From NCBI GenBank assembly GCA_947471745.1, contig CANJKZ010000781.1, positions 372,001 through 436,000 on the forward strand: a stretch of 64,000 nucleotides of DNA, read 5' to 3'. The position numbers and the translations under genes are program-made. Shown here piece by piece: positions 18,698 to 31,500 of the stretch. Position 1 is the stretch's first letter. The number at the start of each line of letters is the position of its first letter. A model generated the notes under the pieces. The model had not been told where the DNA came from, ran no database searches, and worked only from the letters and a program-made list of their open reading frames with translations. The DNA is from Closterium sp. Naga37s-1 (Eukaryota > Streptophyta > Zygnematophyceae > Desmidiales > Closteriaceae).

Positions 18698-21600
18698 CTC
18701 CCCTGCCGCGCTCATGCTTGGGCCTCCAGCCCACACCGTAGGGGTCCACGGAGAAAACTCGTCCTCAGCGTGCACCCCACACACATCACGCTGTCACCGC
18801 ATCCACCGTGCAGAAGAGCACGGTACTTACTGCTGCACATCATCGTCCCCGTCGCCGACGTTGGCCACACGCACTTGGCCGTTGGCGACAGAGCACCGGT
18901 TAAAGGCCGGAAAATGCAGCGCCTTCGTCAGAAAGTCGGCCGGGATGTACTTTAGCGCGAACTTCCCGCGCCTCACCATGTGCTGCAGGCAGGCGTAGTG
19001 TCGCTCCATGTGCTTGAGGTTGCCCGTCAGCCCCAAGCCCTCAGCGACTATGATTGCCGACTTGTTGTCCACGCAGAGGATAGTCGGCTTCCCAGCGCCG
19101 AGCAGCTTGAATTCTGCAAGGAGGAATCGAAGTCGATGCCCCTCCTTGCCGGCGTCCGTGGCCGCGACGTACTCCGACTCGGTCGAGGAGAGCGTTGCGC
19201 TCTTGATGCGTTGACTCAACCAGGAGACTGCGGCCCCTCCGAAGACGAATACGTAGCCACCCGTGCTCGTCCGGTTCTGCTTGTCGCCTGCATCGTCGGC
19301 GTCCATGTAGCCGATCAACACCAGTGACTTTGGCCCACTGCCGAACTCCAGAGCAGTGTTGCGGGTGTCAGCGAGGTAGGCGAGGCAGCGGTTGACCTCG
19401 CGCCAATGCTGGTCGCTCCTCACCGTCAGGCCGCTCCCTAGCTTGCTCCAGGCGAAGGCGATGTCCGGCCTCATTGTCGTTGCCGCGAACTGCAGCGAGC
19501 CAACCTTCTGCCAGTACTCCTCTTCCTCGCGCTCCTGCACCTCCTCGTCGTCAAATCTCAGCTCGGGTTAGGCGTCGACCGAGGCCGGCGCCTTCGGGAT
19601 GCACCCGGTCTGCTCCTTGTCGTTGAAGCTCCTTTACACCTTGTCGGCGTAGTTCTGCTGGTGTAGCCACAGCTTCCTCGCCGGCCTGTCGCGCACGATC
19701 TCCAGCCCGAGATACATCACCCGGCGAGATCTCCCGCAGCTCGAAGTCGGCATCTAGCAGCTCCTTCAGATCCTTCAGCATCGCGGTGCTGTTGCTGGCG
19801 TCGAGAAGGGCGTCGACGTAGACCAGCACCCAGCAGGTCACTCCGTCATCGTCAGTCTTGAAGTAGAGCGTCATGTCGACCTGGCTCTTCTTCCAGCCAG
19901 CGCCCAGCAGCGCGTCGTCGAGAGCCCTATACCATAGTTGCGGCGACTGCTTCAGCCCATAGAGGCTTTTCAGCAGCTTACACACCCGGCTGGTCCCATC
20001 GTCGAAGTAGTCTGGCTGGTACACGTACAGCATCTGGTCGAGCTTGCTCTGCAGGAAAGCGTTCTTCATGTCGAGCTGCATCAGGTTGAGGTCGAGGACA
20101 GCGACGATGCTGAGGAAGATCCTCAGCATGACGTAGCTGCTCACCAGCGAGTACGTCTCGTCGTAGTCAGCGCCGTACACATGCGTGAAGCCTTCACGAC
20201 CAGCCTCACCTTCTCGCGCTCGACGGTGGCGTCGATGCAGTACTTGGTCGTCAACATCCACCGATTCTTTATGTGCCCATGCCGATAAGACTGAGGATCT
20301 CCTCATCCATAGCGGCCTTCACGGCCTCGCCTTTTAGCATCATCATCGTCATCGTGGCGATGTCCCGGCGGTGTTCGGAGTCAGCATGTACGTCGGGGTC
20401 GAGCTCCGGCAGGTCGACGTCATCTTTGGCGTCGTCGTAAAGTAGATTATCGTCGGCTTCGTCGCACACCGTGGTGAAGGCAACTGGGGGCAGCTCAGGC
20501 TTCTCGACCGGAACCTCCACCACATCACTGTTGGTGGACTCTTCTCCCGCCGACATCTCCCCTTCCTCGTCGACATCCACGTCATCGTCCTGCTGCTTCG
20601 ACCCTTCGACCCTACTCACTTCCCGCTGACTTCGACAACTAACATGTCGACCGCCCCGGTTGCTGCTACCCTGTCGACCGCCCCCCTGCTGCTGCCTCTT
20701 GTTCGATTGGTTCCCTTGTCTGCTGCTCCCATGTCATCGACGGCTTCCCATCCTGGTCGACGAGCTTGGCGCCTTGTCGACCGCCGGCGATGCCACTAAC
20801 CGGCACCACAGGCGACGCCTCAAGGCTCCCCTCGTCGCCGGTGGCCGACACAGGCCGATCTGCGACAGAGTAGGGAGGAGCAAGAACAGGGGGAGGTGGA
20901 AGAACATCCACAACATCCTCATCACCAGGCTCGTCGACAACTTCGGCGAGCAGTGGAACCGTTGCCGTCGAGGTCTCCGTCGGCGGGTGTGCCCGCGTCC
21001 GCCCTGACGCCGGCCCATACGTCGCCTTCCACACCTCCAGCGACAGCGTCTTATAGAAGATCACCTCGACCGACGTGACCACCTAGTTGTCGGTCAGGTC
21101 GAGCACCTCACAACCCTTGCTCTCCAGCGACACACCCAGGTGAAGCCCCCAGCGAGCCTTCAACGCCAGCTTCCCACCGCGCTGCTGCTCGGGAACCATG
21201 AACTGCACCATGCAGCCCCACACCCGCGCCAGCGTGAGATCGGGCTTCTTCCCGGTCAGCAGCTGGTACGGAGTTGTCCCCGGTGGTGTCGTCGACCGCT
21301 CCAAGCAGTTGCGCACCCAGACAGCCTGTCATAGTGCGAGGTGCCACCAGTGGTGATGCACGCCCATGTGCAGCAACATTGTCTGCATGGAATCGACGAC
21401 CGTGCGCATCTTCTGCTCAGCCATGCCGTTCTGCTGCGGAGTGTAGGGGCACGTCAGGTCGTGGACGAAGTTGGTGAAATCTCTTCCGAGGAACTCCCCT
21501 CCCCGGTCTGAGCGGAGCGACAGTACCGAATTCTTTGTCTGCCGTTCCACCAGCACCAGCCACCTCTGGAACTCCCGCAGCACATCGCTCTTCTTAGAGG

Positions 21601-24464
21601 CCAGCATTGCCCACACGAACCAAGTGTGGCGATCCTTCAGCGGCGGGAAGTACAGGCTGCCATCCTTGGCAGCCACCCGAAATGGCCCGCACAAGTCAAT
21701 GTGCATGACAGCCAGTGCCTCCTCGGTGTCCGAGCCCTTGTCGGGGAAGGTGTGCCGCGCCAGCTTTCCTCCGACGCACGAGACACACCGCGGGTCTGCT
21801 TTGGTCGACGGCGTGATGTCGAGCCCAGTAGCAACTTCATGCTTCGCCGAGCTCTTGATCGTGCGCGAGCCTCCCATGCAACCAGTCAGGGGTCGACTTT
21901 ATCGCCGAGACGAATCATCCGCATAGCCACCACCTCGGTCGACGGCAGCCACGTCGAGCAGGGCAAAGGTCGGTGCAGAGGACTCGTCCGGTGCAGCGTG
22001 CTCGACCGAGCACCTCCCCGGTCGCGGCGGCGAGCAGCATCTTGTCGCCATCGCCCTACAGCTGCACTCCGCTCCCCTTCAGTTGGCGAGCTGAGAGCAG
22101 GTTCGCATGTACCCCCGGAACGTAGAGCACGTCGGAGATGAGGACCCGCTTCCCTGCCTCCCCTTGCAGAGCGAGGGTTCCGCGACCCTCAACGGGCTGC
22201 AGCAACCCGTTGAATCCGCGCACGTGCTTCACACCGTCGCTCGGCGCCATGTCGACGAAGACCGCCTTCGTCCCCAACATGTGGTGGGAGCAACAGCTGT
22301 CGGGCAGCACCGCCATCGGGTTGGCTTGCTCACCGCCTGGAAGTCCTCGCCAGCCTCCGGGGCCAGCGAGACCGTCCGCTCCACGACGCCGACCATCGAG
22401 CACGACGCCTCCCTGTCGCCTTGGCCCTTGCCGCTGGAGTTGTCAACGTCCTTCGTCGACGATGTCTTCCTCAACATCTTCTTCGACGTCTGCTTCTCCT
22501 TGCGCGGCTTTGCATCTCGGCGTCGGCGACAGCTGGTCGTACGTCCATGGCCTCCTTTGCTGTCGTCCTCATCGCTGTCGTCACGTTCGGGGCATTCGTA
22601 GGAGAGATTGTCGGGTTCATGGCAGATCTAACACTCTTGCCGTCGACCACCGCCTCTCCGGCCCTTGTCCCGCATCTACCTCTTCTCGTCGACGTCCTTC
22701 GTCGACCGCCCGCCTCCGCTACCACCTCCGCCCGGCTTCCCGCGCTGCTCCTTCGGATAATTCTGCTTCGTCGGTGCAGCCTAACTCGCCTGCGGAAGGA
22801 GCTCTGTGGTCTGTTCTGCCTCATGCATTGCCTCATATTGGAGGATGTAGCTGGTGAGGGAGTCCTCGTCGAGGGACTCACGTATTCCGGGCACCATCGT
22901 TATCCTCTTCATGAGGTTGTAGCTGCGCGGCAGGCCCTTGAGAACGTGGGTGATGTCGGACGCCGTCGAGTATTTGGCGCCTGCCATCCACAACTCAGGC
23001 AGGATCCGCTAAGCACGGTTGTAGTAGTCCGTCGCCGACTCCTACTCGCCCATCCGAATGTGTGTCATCTTCTCTTCCAGCTGTCTGATGTATAGGTTGT
23101 CCTTCACCTGGTACGTCGACAGGATGAAGTGCCATGCTTGATGACTGGCGTCCAATCGCTCTCGACAAGATCTGAGCACTAGCTGCACCACCGGCGAGCA
23201 GCACCTTAAGATGACCATGAAGGTGAGCAAGTGAGCAGCACGGAACTCCCCGCGCAATTCGACATCTTCCTTGGGCGGAATGGGCACAGTGCCGTCGGCG
23301 AAGCCCTTCAGCCCGGCGACCTCCAGGTGATGAGGTCCCGTCGACCTTGCAGTGGTGCGACGGTGATCCAGTCCGGCGAGCACTTGAATTAGCCATATGC
23401 CACTGCAATCCCGCCCGCCGTCACGTGCGTCGTCTCTAAGAGCCCCCCACCGCTTCGTAAAGGAGATCGACGTCGACCATCGACGTTGGCACGTGAGCTG
23501 CCTGCAGCCGCCGTCGACCGCTGCACTTACGCCTGACTCCTGTCGACGCCACCGTCGACCTTGATCACCCCTCTCTGCTTCGTGCCATCGTTGCCACTGA
23601 CTCGTACACCGCCGCCGACCTCGTCGTTGACGGCACTTTCGTTTCGTACCGGTCGAGGAGATGCAGGACGGGTAGGGTGCTCCGTCGCCCACTGCGCCCG
23701 GATGCCAAACTCGACAATTGCCAAGGGGACCTTCCCATACTCGCTATTCTCAATGCGTTTCCGCGCATCAGCGAAGCGTGCCTCCAAGGTGTCCTTAACC
23801 GCGCCGGCCGTGGCAGGGTAGGCGTCATGGTTGCACATGCTGCCGGCCTACGAACGACTTAGTAGGTGCAAAAGTCGGCTCCTATCTGAACGTCACGTGT
23901 TTGATCTATGCTCACCGCACCATGTGGAGATTCACTCTACAGCGGTAGTGAGCTAGACTACGGGGTTTGGCACGAACTACTATGAGTGATCGTAGCTTTG
24001 CTTACTTTCTTAGTGCTTACACATTCACGGGAGAAATCGGCAAGGGTTTCCACTGGCAAAGTCGAAATTATAGAATAATAGAAGAAGCAATGACAACAAC
24101 GACCACATCAAACACCTAGCAACTCTGCAGCTAGCCTGGTCGACCACCAGCACAGCTTGGTCGACAGCCTGCCAGCATTGCGTAGAGGAGCCGCACCAGC
24201 ACTGCAGAAGGGCGACCTGCCAACACAGGTCGACAGCATGCCAACGCTGCAGCAAAGCGGGTGTCCAGCGTTGCCCCGTAGAAGACAGCAGTGCGCACGA
24301 TCGCAGGTGCGTGCAGACGATTGGCCCGACTTGCATCGTTGTGCATCCGTCGGCTGTTGTTTGCGCCTACGAGCCATATCGACTTCGGGATACCAGCCCG
24401 AAGTCGCCCTCGTCACTGCGACCTCGACGACGTTCGCATGCCTCTGCAGAACTCGCCGAGCAGG

Positions 24465-24580
24465 TTACCTGGTCGATTAGGTCAACCACCAAGTGCTTTG
24501 GTCGACCACCATGTGCCTCTGGTCGACCACCAGGTGCCTCTCGTCGAACACCAGGTGCCTCTAGTCGACCACAGCTCTTG
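24465..24580 (-). repeat. Short repeat with GTCGACCACC in the Copia leader
   Basis: Four to five units of about 24 bp, each with GTCGACCACC followed by a GTGCCTCT-like end. They lie in the leader of the degraded Copia. Confidence 0.75.
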
Positions 24581-24658
24581 TCGAGCTACCCCCGGGTCGA
24601 CGGTCTCACCCGTCGCCCATCCCAGTCAGCTGCAGCTGTGGAGCTCCCTGGTCGACAA

Positions 24659-24804
24659 CAACACCACAGCGGTCCCCTGTAGCTCGATGAAGCCCGTCGA
24701 GCAGCTCTTCCACTGTGAATAGTCGGCTGCTTCACCCGTACATCCGACCAAGTCGTCGGCGTTGCCCAAGCGAGGGTAGGGCCAACACTCCACTTCCGTT
24801 AACA
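24659..24804 (-). repeat. 5' terminal repeat of degraded Copia
   Basis: About 146 bp, in element sense beginning TGTTAACGG next to the LINE sequence. Similar to 18557-18697 with scattered changes. Confidence 0.65.
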
Positions 24805-25500
24805 GTAACTCCCCCGACTGCTCGTACCACCAGATGAACTCCATGAAGAAGTCTCTCAGCAGGTCCTACTGGGCCACGAAGAGCTCCGCCCGGAGCCCGT
24901 CCTGCCCTGGAGACTTCCCCTGCAAGGCCGCCTTCACCTCCTTCTCTGTCCACGGGGCCTTGAGCCTTCCTGCCGCCTCCTCTGGGGGCGTTCTGTCGAC
25001 CACGAAATCCCGTTTCCCATCAGGCCCTTCCTCCACCTTGCTGAAAGCTTCGGCAAAGTGCGCAGATGCCGCCCTGAGGACCTCCTTTGAGCCGCTGAAC
25101 CGTTGACCTTTGAAAACCACCTCACTGATGTTTTTCCTCTCCTTCCTCGTCTAAACGTTTGCCGACAGATATGGTGATGGCACCTCCCCCTGAAGCTCCG
25201 TTCAGAATCTCGCGGGCACCTCTATCCTCTCCCTTTCATTCTCCCAGTACGACTCCAGCTGTTCTTCTTTGGAAAGAGCTGCCTCGTAATCGTGTCATCC
25301 GTTGGCCCTCCCATCTCCAGGTGCCTTAGCCTCTCCACCTCCTCTGTGAGGCGACGCTATGTCACCGTGACACACTTCCTCTCATCCGTCTCGTGCGCTT
25401 TCAGCCCCGCTATGAGCTTTGAAATCGTTTGCTTGAGGGGGCTTTTCGCCCGTTGCACGGTAGCTTCGTCACCCTCTCTATTGTTGAATGCACGTCAGTG
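24805..25500 (-). pseudogene. LINE ORF2, region between endonuclease and RT, with RT start
   Basis: On the minus strand the frame shows SKEEQLESYWENERER (about 25270), KGQRFSGSKEV (about 25110), PPEEAAGRLKAPWTEKEV (about 24970) and KSPGQDGLRAELF (about 24890). The last is the conserved start of LINE reverse transcriptases. Several stop codons show it is dead. It ends at the Copia terminal repeat at 24804. The likely continuation of the same LINE lies at 17967-18556, though with the RT core missing. Confidence 0.75.
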
Positions 25501-25529
25501 TGAGTGCATGTCATCCTAACGTCCTACTG

Positions 25530-26240
25530 AGTGCTCGTGGTATTCATGTGTGTATTTTTTGCACGAGCATATGTCTTTGTGCAGGCTGTTGAATCTAATC
25601 ATCTCCAAGTCTAAATGCTCGATCATGTAGGAGAATTCAAGAGCTTTCCAACAATACCAAGATCGCCTTATTCCGACTAAGATCGCCTAAGTTCCAAGAT
25701 TTCCAAGACTTGGATTTGTTATTACATTTTGGGGTTATATCTAATTTGGGTGATTACTTGGACATGACTACAAAGAGATCTTTGTTTGGGTGGTTAGGAA
25801 GGCAACTTTGATTTTTGGATTGGGGTGGCAAGAAGTTTCTAGCATTTGTTGCAAATGTTGCAACACCTAGGCAAAATCCAACTAGATTGGATTTTGCATG
25901 TGACACTTAAAAAACCTCATGATGAGGGTTTCATCCCTGCTGCTATGAAGGTTCCTACCATCCTTCCCTAGCTCTTGGAGAACCCCTTCCCTCTCATGGT
26001 TCTCTTGGAGTCCTCAACTCCAACTATCTTACGCCGTAATGCTTGTACTTCCACCACCATTCTAGTCATGCCGCTGCTGGACGTTTTCAAGTGGTTCTCA
26101 ATCTCTAGACCATATTTTTAAAAGATCTGAATTGGAGATGGTTTCTAAGCCTAAGGCGCACAATCCTACTGAGCGGATTTGCGTAGTTGAGAAATAAATC
26201 CGTTGTAAGTTCTCAAAGTGACGGGTCCTGAGCAACAAGT
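25530..26240 (+). repeat. Old long LTR with primer site (Copia-type)
   Basis: About 700 bp of non-coding, AT-richer DNA ending before TGGCATCAGAGT (26245-26256), a plausible decayed initiator-Met primer site. A stretch near 25640 (CAAGAGCTTTCC) resembles the LTR of the young Copia at 48726, so this may be an old relative. The left boundary is uncertain. Internal sequence to about 26460 has no recognised domain. Confidence 0.5.
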
Positions 26241-26824
26241 GGCATCAGAGTGGGTAGTCAACTTTGAGACGATGAATCGTAATCGATTCTCAACCAATAT
26301 TTATGAGTGACCAGCTTCTAGTAGCTCTGCTTGCAAACTTTCGTTTGGTGGTCGAACCGCGTTCTATTTCAAAGTATCTAGTCCGCGACGGCGATTTTTG
26401 TAAAATTGAAATTTCTGGCAGAACTCTCTCCAAACGATTTCTCAAGTTTCCACCGTTCAAGTGTTGGGTACCTCAAGTGGCACAGATTATGTATAACAGC
26501 TGTACGCCGGGGTGTGGCTTTCCCAGGGCTACCGATTGCTCATCTGACTGCTCCGACTTTCCATCCCGTATGCCACCCGTCCATTCATCCGCACTTCTTG
26601 CTCCATATCCTTCTCTGCAGCAGGTACACAGCCCCCCCCCCCCCCCCCAGCCCAAACCAAACTCCCCTGCAGCATGCAGAGTATCTAACAACTTATATGC
26701 GGAGGAGTATGCGCTGCTACGTGGCTGCACAACGATGGAGTCGGATATGTAAGTATACCACGGTCTCAGATCATCGCACTGTATTCTAGCCATCATCTGT
26801 CGCTATGCACAAGGGGCCTTATGG

Positions 26825-28473
26825 GTGGTTGCTGACGCCGGCAGCACATGTGCTCACACTCGTGTTCAATCCAATCGCACCCCCATGCGCAGCCTATCAC
26901 AAGAGATGCCCGTTCAAATCTTTGTGAACGCGTGTGAGTTCTGTGGTGAGACTTTCAGGCAGAGTGGTGACTTGCTGAGCCATAAACGGAAGAAAAAAAG
27001 GAGCTGTAGAGCGCGCTTGCATGGCTACCAACGGCTCGGCCTTGACAGGGTGACCGATGGTTTGCTACACCGCCGACAACGCACATTACGTGCCATCAGA
27101 AAGCGAGGTGTGTGAAGAAACCTTGACTTTTATGTCCATTCACGCCAATCACTTCATCCATTGGGAACGTGAGGTTGGCATGTCTTAGGTGTGGATGCAT
27201 TGTACCTCGTCCCAAATTTGTCATGCAGGGCAGCTCGTGTGACGAGATCCGAAACGCCGTTGAAAGGGAGAGCTGATAGCAGTACAGGCACGAAAGAAGC
27301 TGATTCTTCAGAACATTCGTCTCAGCCACAGAGCCCTGCAGCCTTCGACCCTGAGCTATAACTGTTCGGGTTTGTGATGAATTGCAACAACGGCAACGAA
27401 ATGTCTTACAAGGACACTGCACGGCTATCCAGTATTCTGCGTGCCACGAGCCTAGACCTGTCCAAGGTCAGAGGATGGAGGTCCAAACATGCGGTAATGC
27501 AGTATGGACTGAAGGTGATGATGGGCGCGCGGAAGTACGTGAAGACCGAGGTGCGCGTGCCCAGAGTGCGGCGCTCATTCTGGGTCATACACACTAGTGG
27601 TGTCACGGTGAGGCGTCTCAGCACGGAGATACAACAATTTTTGTCAAACAAATACACCTACTCGTAGAAAACATTATTTGTACTAACTTTGGTCCACATA
27701 TTCACCACTCACCACCCCAAAATGCAGGCCCTCGACGAGCTGTTCAGAAACGCTACTAACCGGCCGGGTTTCGTGCTGCAACCTGAGCGCGCGCTCGCTC
27801 TGGATGGCACGCACATGTACACCACACCGCACACGGCTGAGTACTGGCATGAAGCCAAGGTAATGTTGCATCTCAACACACGCCTCGGTGAGGCGTCTTG
27901 GGTTCACGAGCTGGTTGTGCTCGGAGACCATATAAGAGCGACACTCGTCAGGCCTGTACAACCACCTATCCAGGGCATCGTGCACACGGGTCACATTTCT
28001 CACCTTCTACACATCTCCCCACGCGCTCCCCTATAGCCGTCCGATCCCTCCCCCCCGCCCCCCACTTGTTGTGTTCCGCCAAGACGTACATAAGGTTGTG
28101 TTTATCTATTCCTGTTAAATGCACTTTGAGTGAGGCCAAAAGAGTGTCCACGCCGCCAAGTCAATATTTAGCATTAACACAGCCTTTTACCCTTTTTAAA
28201 CACAGGCATGGTTGGAGAAGAGGTTTGGACCAGGCCAGATCATTGCACCTCTCATCATTGCAAGTGACGCCACAATCTTGAGTGGCAATGACAGGCAACG
28301 TATTTGGGCCGTATATCTCAGCATAGCCAACATTGCCTTACGTCTCCGGTGGCGGTATGACGGGAGGATTCCGCTGGCGCTTCTGCGTGAAGGCGACAGA
28401 ACAATGACGCCGGCTGAAAGGTGGCCGTATTTCAGACTGCAATGGCAGTTGTGCTGGCCGACTTTGAGAGCGA
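26825..28473 (+). pseudogene. Plavaka-type transposase, N-terminal half
   Basis: A C2H2-like finger near 26930-27005 (CEFCGETFRQSGDLLSH) matches the N-terminal finger usual in Plavaka transposases. Next come a block with WRSKHAVMQYGLKVM (about 27480) and a block with ALDELFRNATNRPGFVL and LALDGTHMY (about 27730-27830). Last is the most diagnostic part, FGPGQIIAPLIIASDAT followed by WAVYLSIANIALR (about 28220-28360). The pieces lie in different frames separated by stretches that may be introns. One has a CAG acceptor near 28205. The segment ends at the LTR that begins at 28474. Identification rests on motif order and wording, from memory of the family; no search was run. Confidence 0.72.
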
Positions 28474-28594
28474 TGTGAAAATAGAATGAGGAATTAGCAA
28501 GCAGGTGGGTACTAGTAGGAAAACCTAGAAGTGTTGTACCCTATATTGACTACCCCACTACAGCCTACACAGACTATGTCATATAAGTTTGACA
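28474..28594 (-). repeat. 3' LTR, Copia copy I
   Basis: 121 bp, in element sense TGTCAAACTT...TTTTCACA, adjacent to the polypurine tract (28595-28617). Confidence 0.9.
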
Positions 28595-31500
28595 CACCCC
28601 CATAGGCAAAGTGGGGGAGAACAAGAGGTCACAAGACCAGTCAAGAAAGGCAAAGCAAGCTCAGGGTGGATCACGACATCACCACGCATTCTGAGCACAT
28701 GCAAATGGCCACAAGGTCAGTTCACATGCAGAGTTAAATAAAGGAGGACAAACAATACAGTGATCACAACCTAGCAAGTGTAAGCATGTAGGTATATCTA
28801 TAGAGATCACAGTACAAGCAGAGTCAAGAAGTAAGCAAGTGAGGCCCAGTGGGCACAAGGCCTAGAACACTACAGAAACGCTGATGATCACAAGGCTAAA
28901 GTGCCCGGGTGAAGACATCAGCACTGTTGGCCCGAGTGGCCACGTAAGCAAGACGAAGCTGACCACGCTGCTGCAACTCTCGAGCAAGGAAGTAGCGCAG
29001 AGTGATGTGCTTTGTCCTGTGCTCCAGTCTGTGCTCCTGACACAAGGCAATCAATCATGGCCTTGTTGTTGACGTACAGCACTGGAGGAGAACGAAGCCG
29101 CTCTCCCAAGTCAGTCAGCAGGTAGGTGAGCCAGCGTAACTCCTGTGCAGCCATGGCCCCTGCGTAGATCTCAGCCTCACAGCTGGAGCTGAGAACAGAA
29201 GACGAGCGGGTAGACCGCCAAGAAACAGAGCCGGAACCAAGGCTGAAAGTGTAACCGTGTGACGACCGCTGCGTAGCCAAGTCGTCAGCCCAGGAAGCGT
29301 CTGCATGACCAGTGAGGACAACTCGAGCCCGTCCTCCAAGCACGAGCCCCATGCCCGACGTACTGCACAAGTAGTGCAACACCCTCTTAGCGGCATCCAT
29401 GTGCTCCTTCCTGTGTTTCCCAGGAGCAACATAGCGTGCTAGGATGCTAAGAGGGTATGCCAGGTCAGGTCGAGTGCAGGTCATCAGGTGCATGAGGCAG
29501 CCCACAAGCTCTGGATACGGGCCACTCAGCTCTACGGACTCATCTGAAGGCAAAGCTGAGAGCGAGTGGCGAGTAGGCAAAAGAGTGGGCTATGGTGAGG
29601 AGTACGAGAAGCCGAAGCGCTGAAGGACCTGCAGCACCATGTGTGACTGAGTCAAAGTAATGGTGCGCTGTGCTCTGTACCGGGTGATCCGCAAGCCAAG
29701 ATAGCTGCGCAACTCACCCAGGTCTGTGCACGTGTGTCTCTTTTGCAGCTCCGACTTCAGGTGGGCGAGTCCCTCACTGTCAGAAGTAGCAAAGACCAAG
29801 TCGTTGACGTACACGAGGATGTAGAACGGCGGCAGAGAGGTGTCGGTGCATAGAAACAGCGATGGGTCAGCAGTGGAAGGAGCAAAGCCAAGAGCCGCAA
29901 GGGTCGTCCTCAGTGTGTTGTGCCACTCACGGGGCGCCTGACGGAGACCGTAGACTGGCCGCCGGAGGCTCCACTGGGTACCAGCAGGAAACGACCTAGT
30001 GAAGCCAGGTGGGCGGCGCAGCTAGATCTCCTCGTGCAGGCTGCCCTGTAGGAAAGCAGTGCTGAAGTCAAGCGAGTGCACCTCGTAGTCACGCTGAGCA
30101 GCTACGTGCAGCAGAACCTGAAGAGTGGTCATCTTCGGGGTGGGGGAGAAGGTCTGGAAGAAGTCAACTCCCTGTCGCTGACTGAAGCCTCGTGCAACGT
30201 AACGCACCTTGAAGACAGGCGGAGAACCCGGCGGCCGCTTCACCCTGAAGATCCACATGCCGCTGACGATGTTCGCCCCAGGCGGGGGAACCTCGTCGAC
30301 GTAGGTGCCTGTGGACTTCTAGGAAGCTATCTCTGCGTCCATGGCTGTCTGCCACTGAGAGGATTAGGGACCCTCTATCGCCTCTGCGTAAGAGCGCGGG
30401 GCCGGGATTTCTGGTGCATCCGGGTCTCCCTCAGGGGCAATCAGCATGGACACGAGATGAGGCAAAGCAGTGGCAAAGCACTCAAACTCCTCCTGCCTGT
30501 CCTCAAGGACGTCCGTGCTAAGAGCACACTCACCCCCGACGGACGGAGGACGGACAGACTCAGACTCAGACTCAGCAACAAGGCTAGCGGCGTAGTCTAG
30601 GCGACAGGCGGCAGCAAAGTCAACAAGCTCAGCAGCTAGGGCAGACGCAGCAGTGGACTCAAAGGAAGGGTCAGTGACAACAGTGGCCAGCGTGACAATA
30701 GGACTAGCAGCACGAAGGGAGCCAGACTCCGGGTCCGGACCATCAGCAAGAGAGGACGCAGGAGGAGACGATAGGGGGACGCGCAGTGGAGCAGTGGAAG
30801 GACGAAGTGCCATCTCGTGTGTGCCTGGGACAGGAGGAGGACGTGGACGCGGGACACGACGACCAGTGCGAGCAGCGCGAACAAGGGACGAAGGACGAGA
30901 CTCAGGCGACGCAGGACGAGACCCAGGCTTACGACGCTCCGTAAGACCTCTAGTCGGCCCAGAGTAAGGAGAAGGACTAGGCAGTGGAGGGGCTGGCTGT
31001 AGCTGCGACTACGACGAGGCAGGCTGAGGACACAGTAAGGAAGGAGTGGGACCAGTAGAAGGTGGGAGGTCAAGAACCTGCTGAAGAAGTGGAACGAAGT
31101 ACGGTCGCGGCCGCGCAGCGCCTTCAGAACCAGCAGAGACAGTACCAGGACCCTCAGACTCAGCAAATCCAGGCTCAGCACCCCCCGACTCCACACGCTC
31201 AGGCTCAGCACCCCCAGGCTCCACACGCTCAAGCTCAGCACCCCCAGGCTCCGCACCCTCAGACACAGCAACCCCAGGCTCCGCACCCTCAGACTCAGCA
31301 ACTCCAGGCTCAGCACCCCCAGACTCCACACGCTCAAGCTCAGCACTCCCAGGTTCCGCACGCTCAGGCTCAGCACCCCCAGCAGCACCACCCCCAGTAG
31401 CAGCACCAGAGTCAACTGCTACCTTGACAGACTCGACAGAGTCTACCTGGGACACACCTGAGGGAGCAGGACCCTGAGGGGGGAGGGGGTCTACCGGAGG

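Larger units (their letters stand above)
18557..24804 (-). mobile_element. Degraded Copia retrotransposon flanked by LINE sequence
   Basis: A minus-strand Copia of a family unlike the short-LTR group, rich in GTCGAC. Parts in element order: long leader (about 24650-23860), gag (about 23840-22560) ending in a decayed CCHC knuckle (CHEPDNLSYECP near 22610), protease (about 22330), integrase (about 21880-21090; LRSDRGGEF, TPQQNGMAEQKM), linker (about 20620-20300), RT (about 20200-19560; QLDMKNAFLQ, VYVDALLDA) and RNase H (about 19540-18830; SSTESEYVA, LTKALHFP). Terminal repeats of about 145 bp lie at 18557-18697 and 24659-24804. No tRNA-type primer site was recognised, and no target duplication. 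Many breaks (ten or more); old. Confidence 0.8.

Noticed and set aside
31062-31400. Gln/Pro/His-rich plus-strand protein
   Set aside because: Antisense of the GAEPGG linker repeat in Copia copy I.
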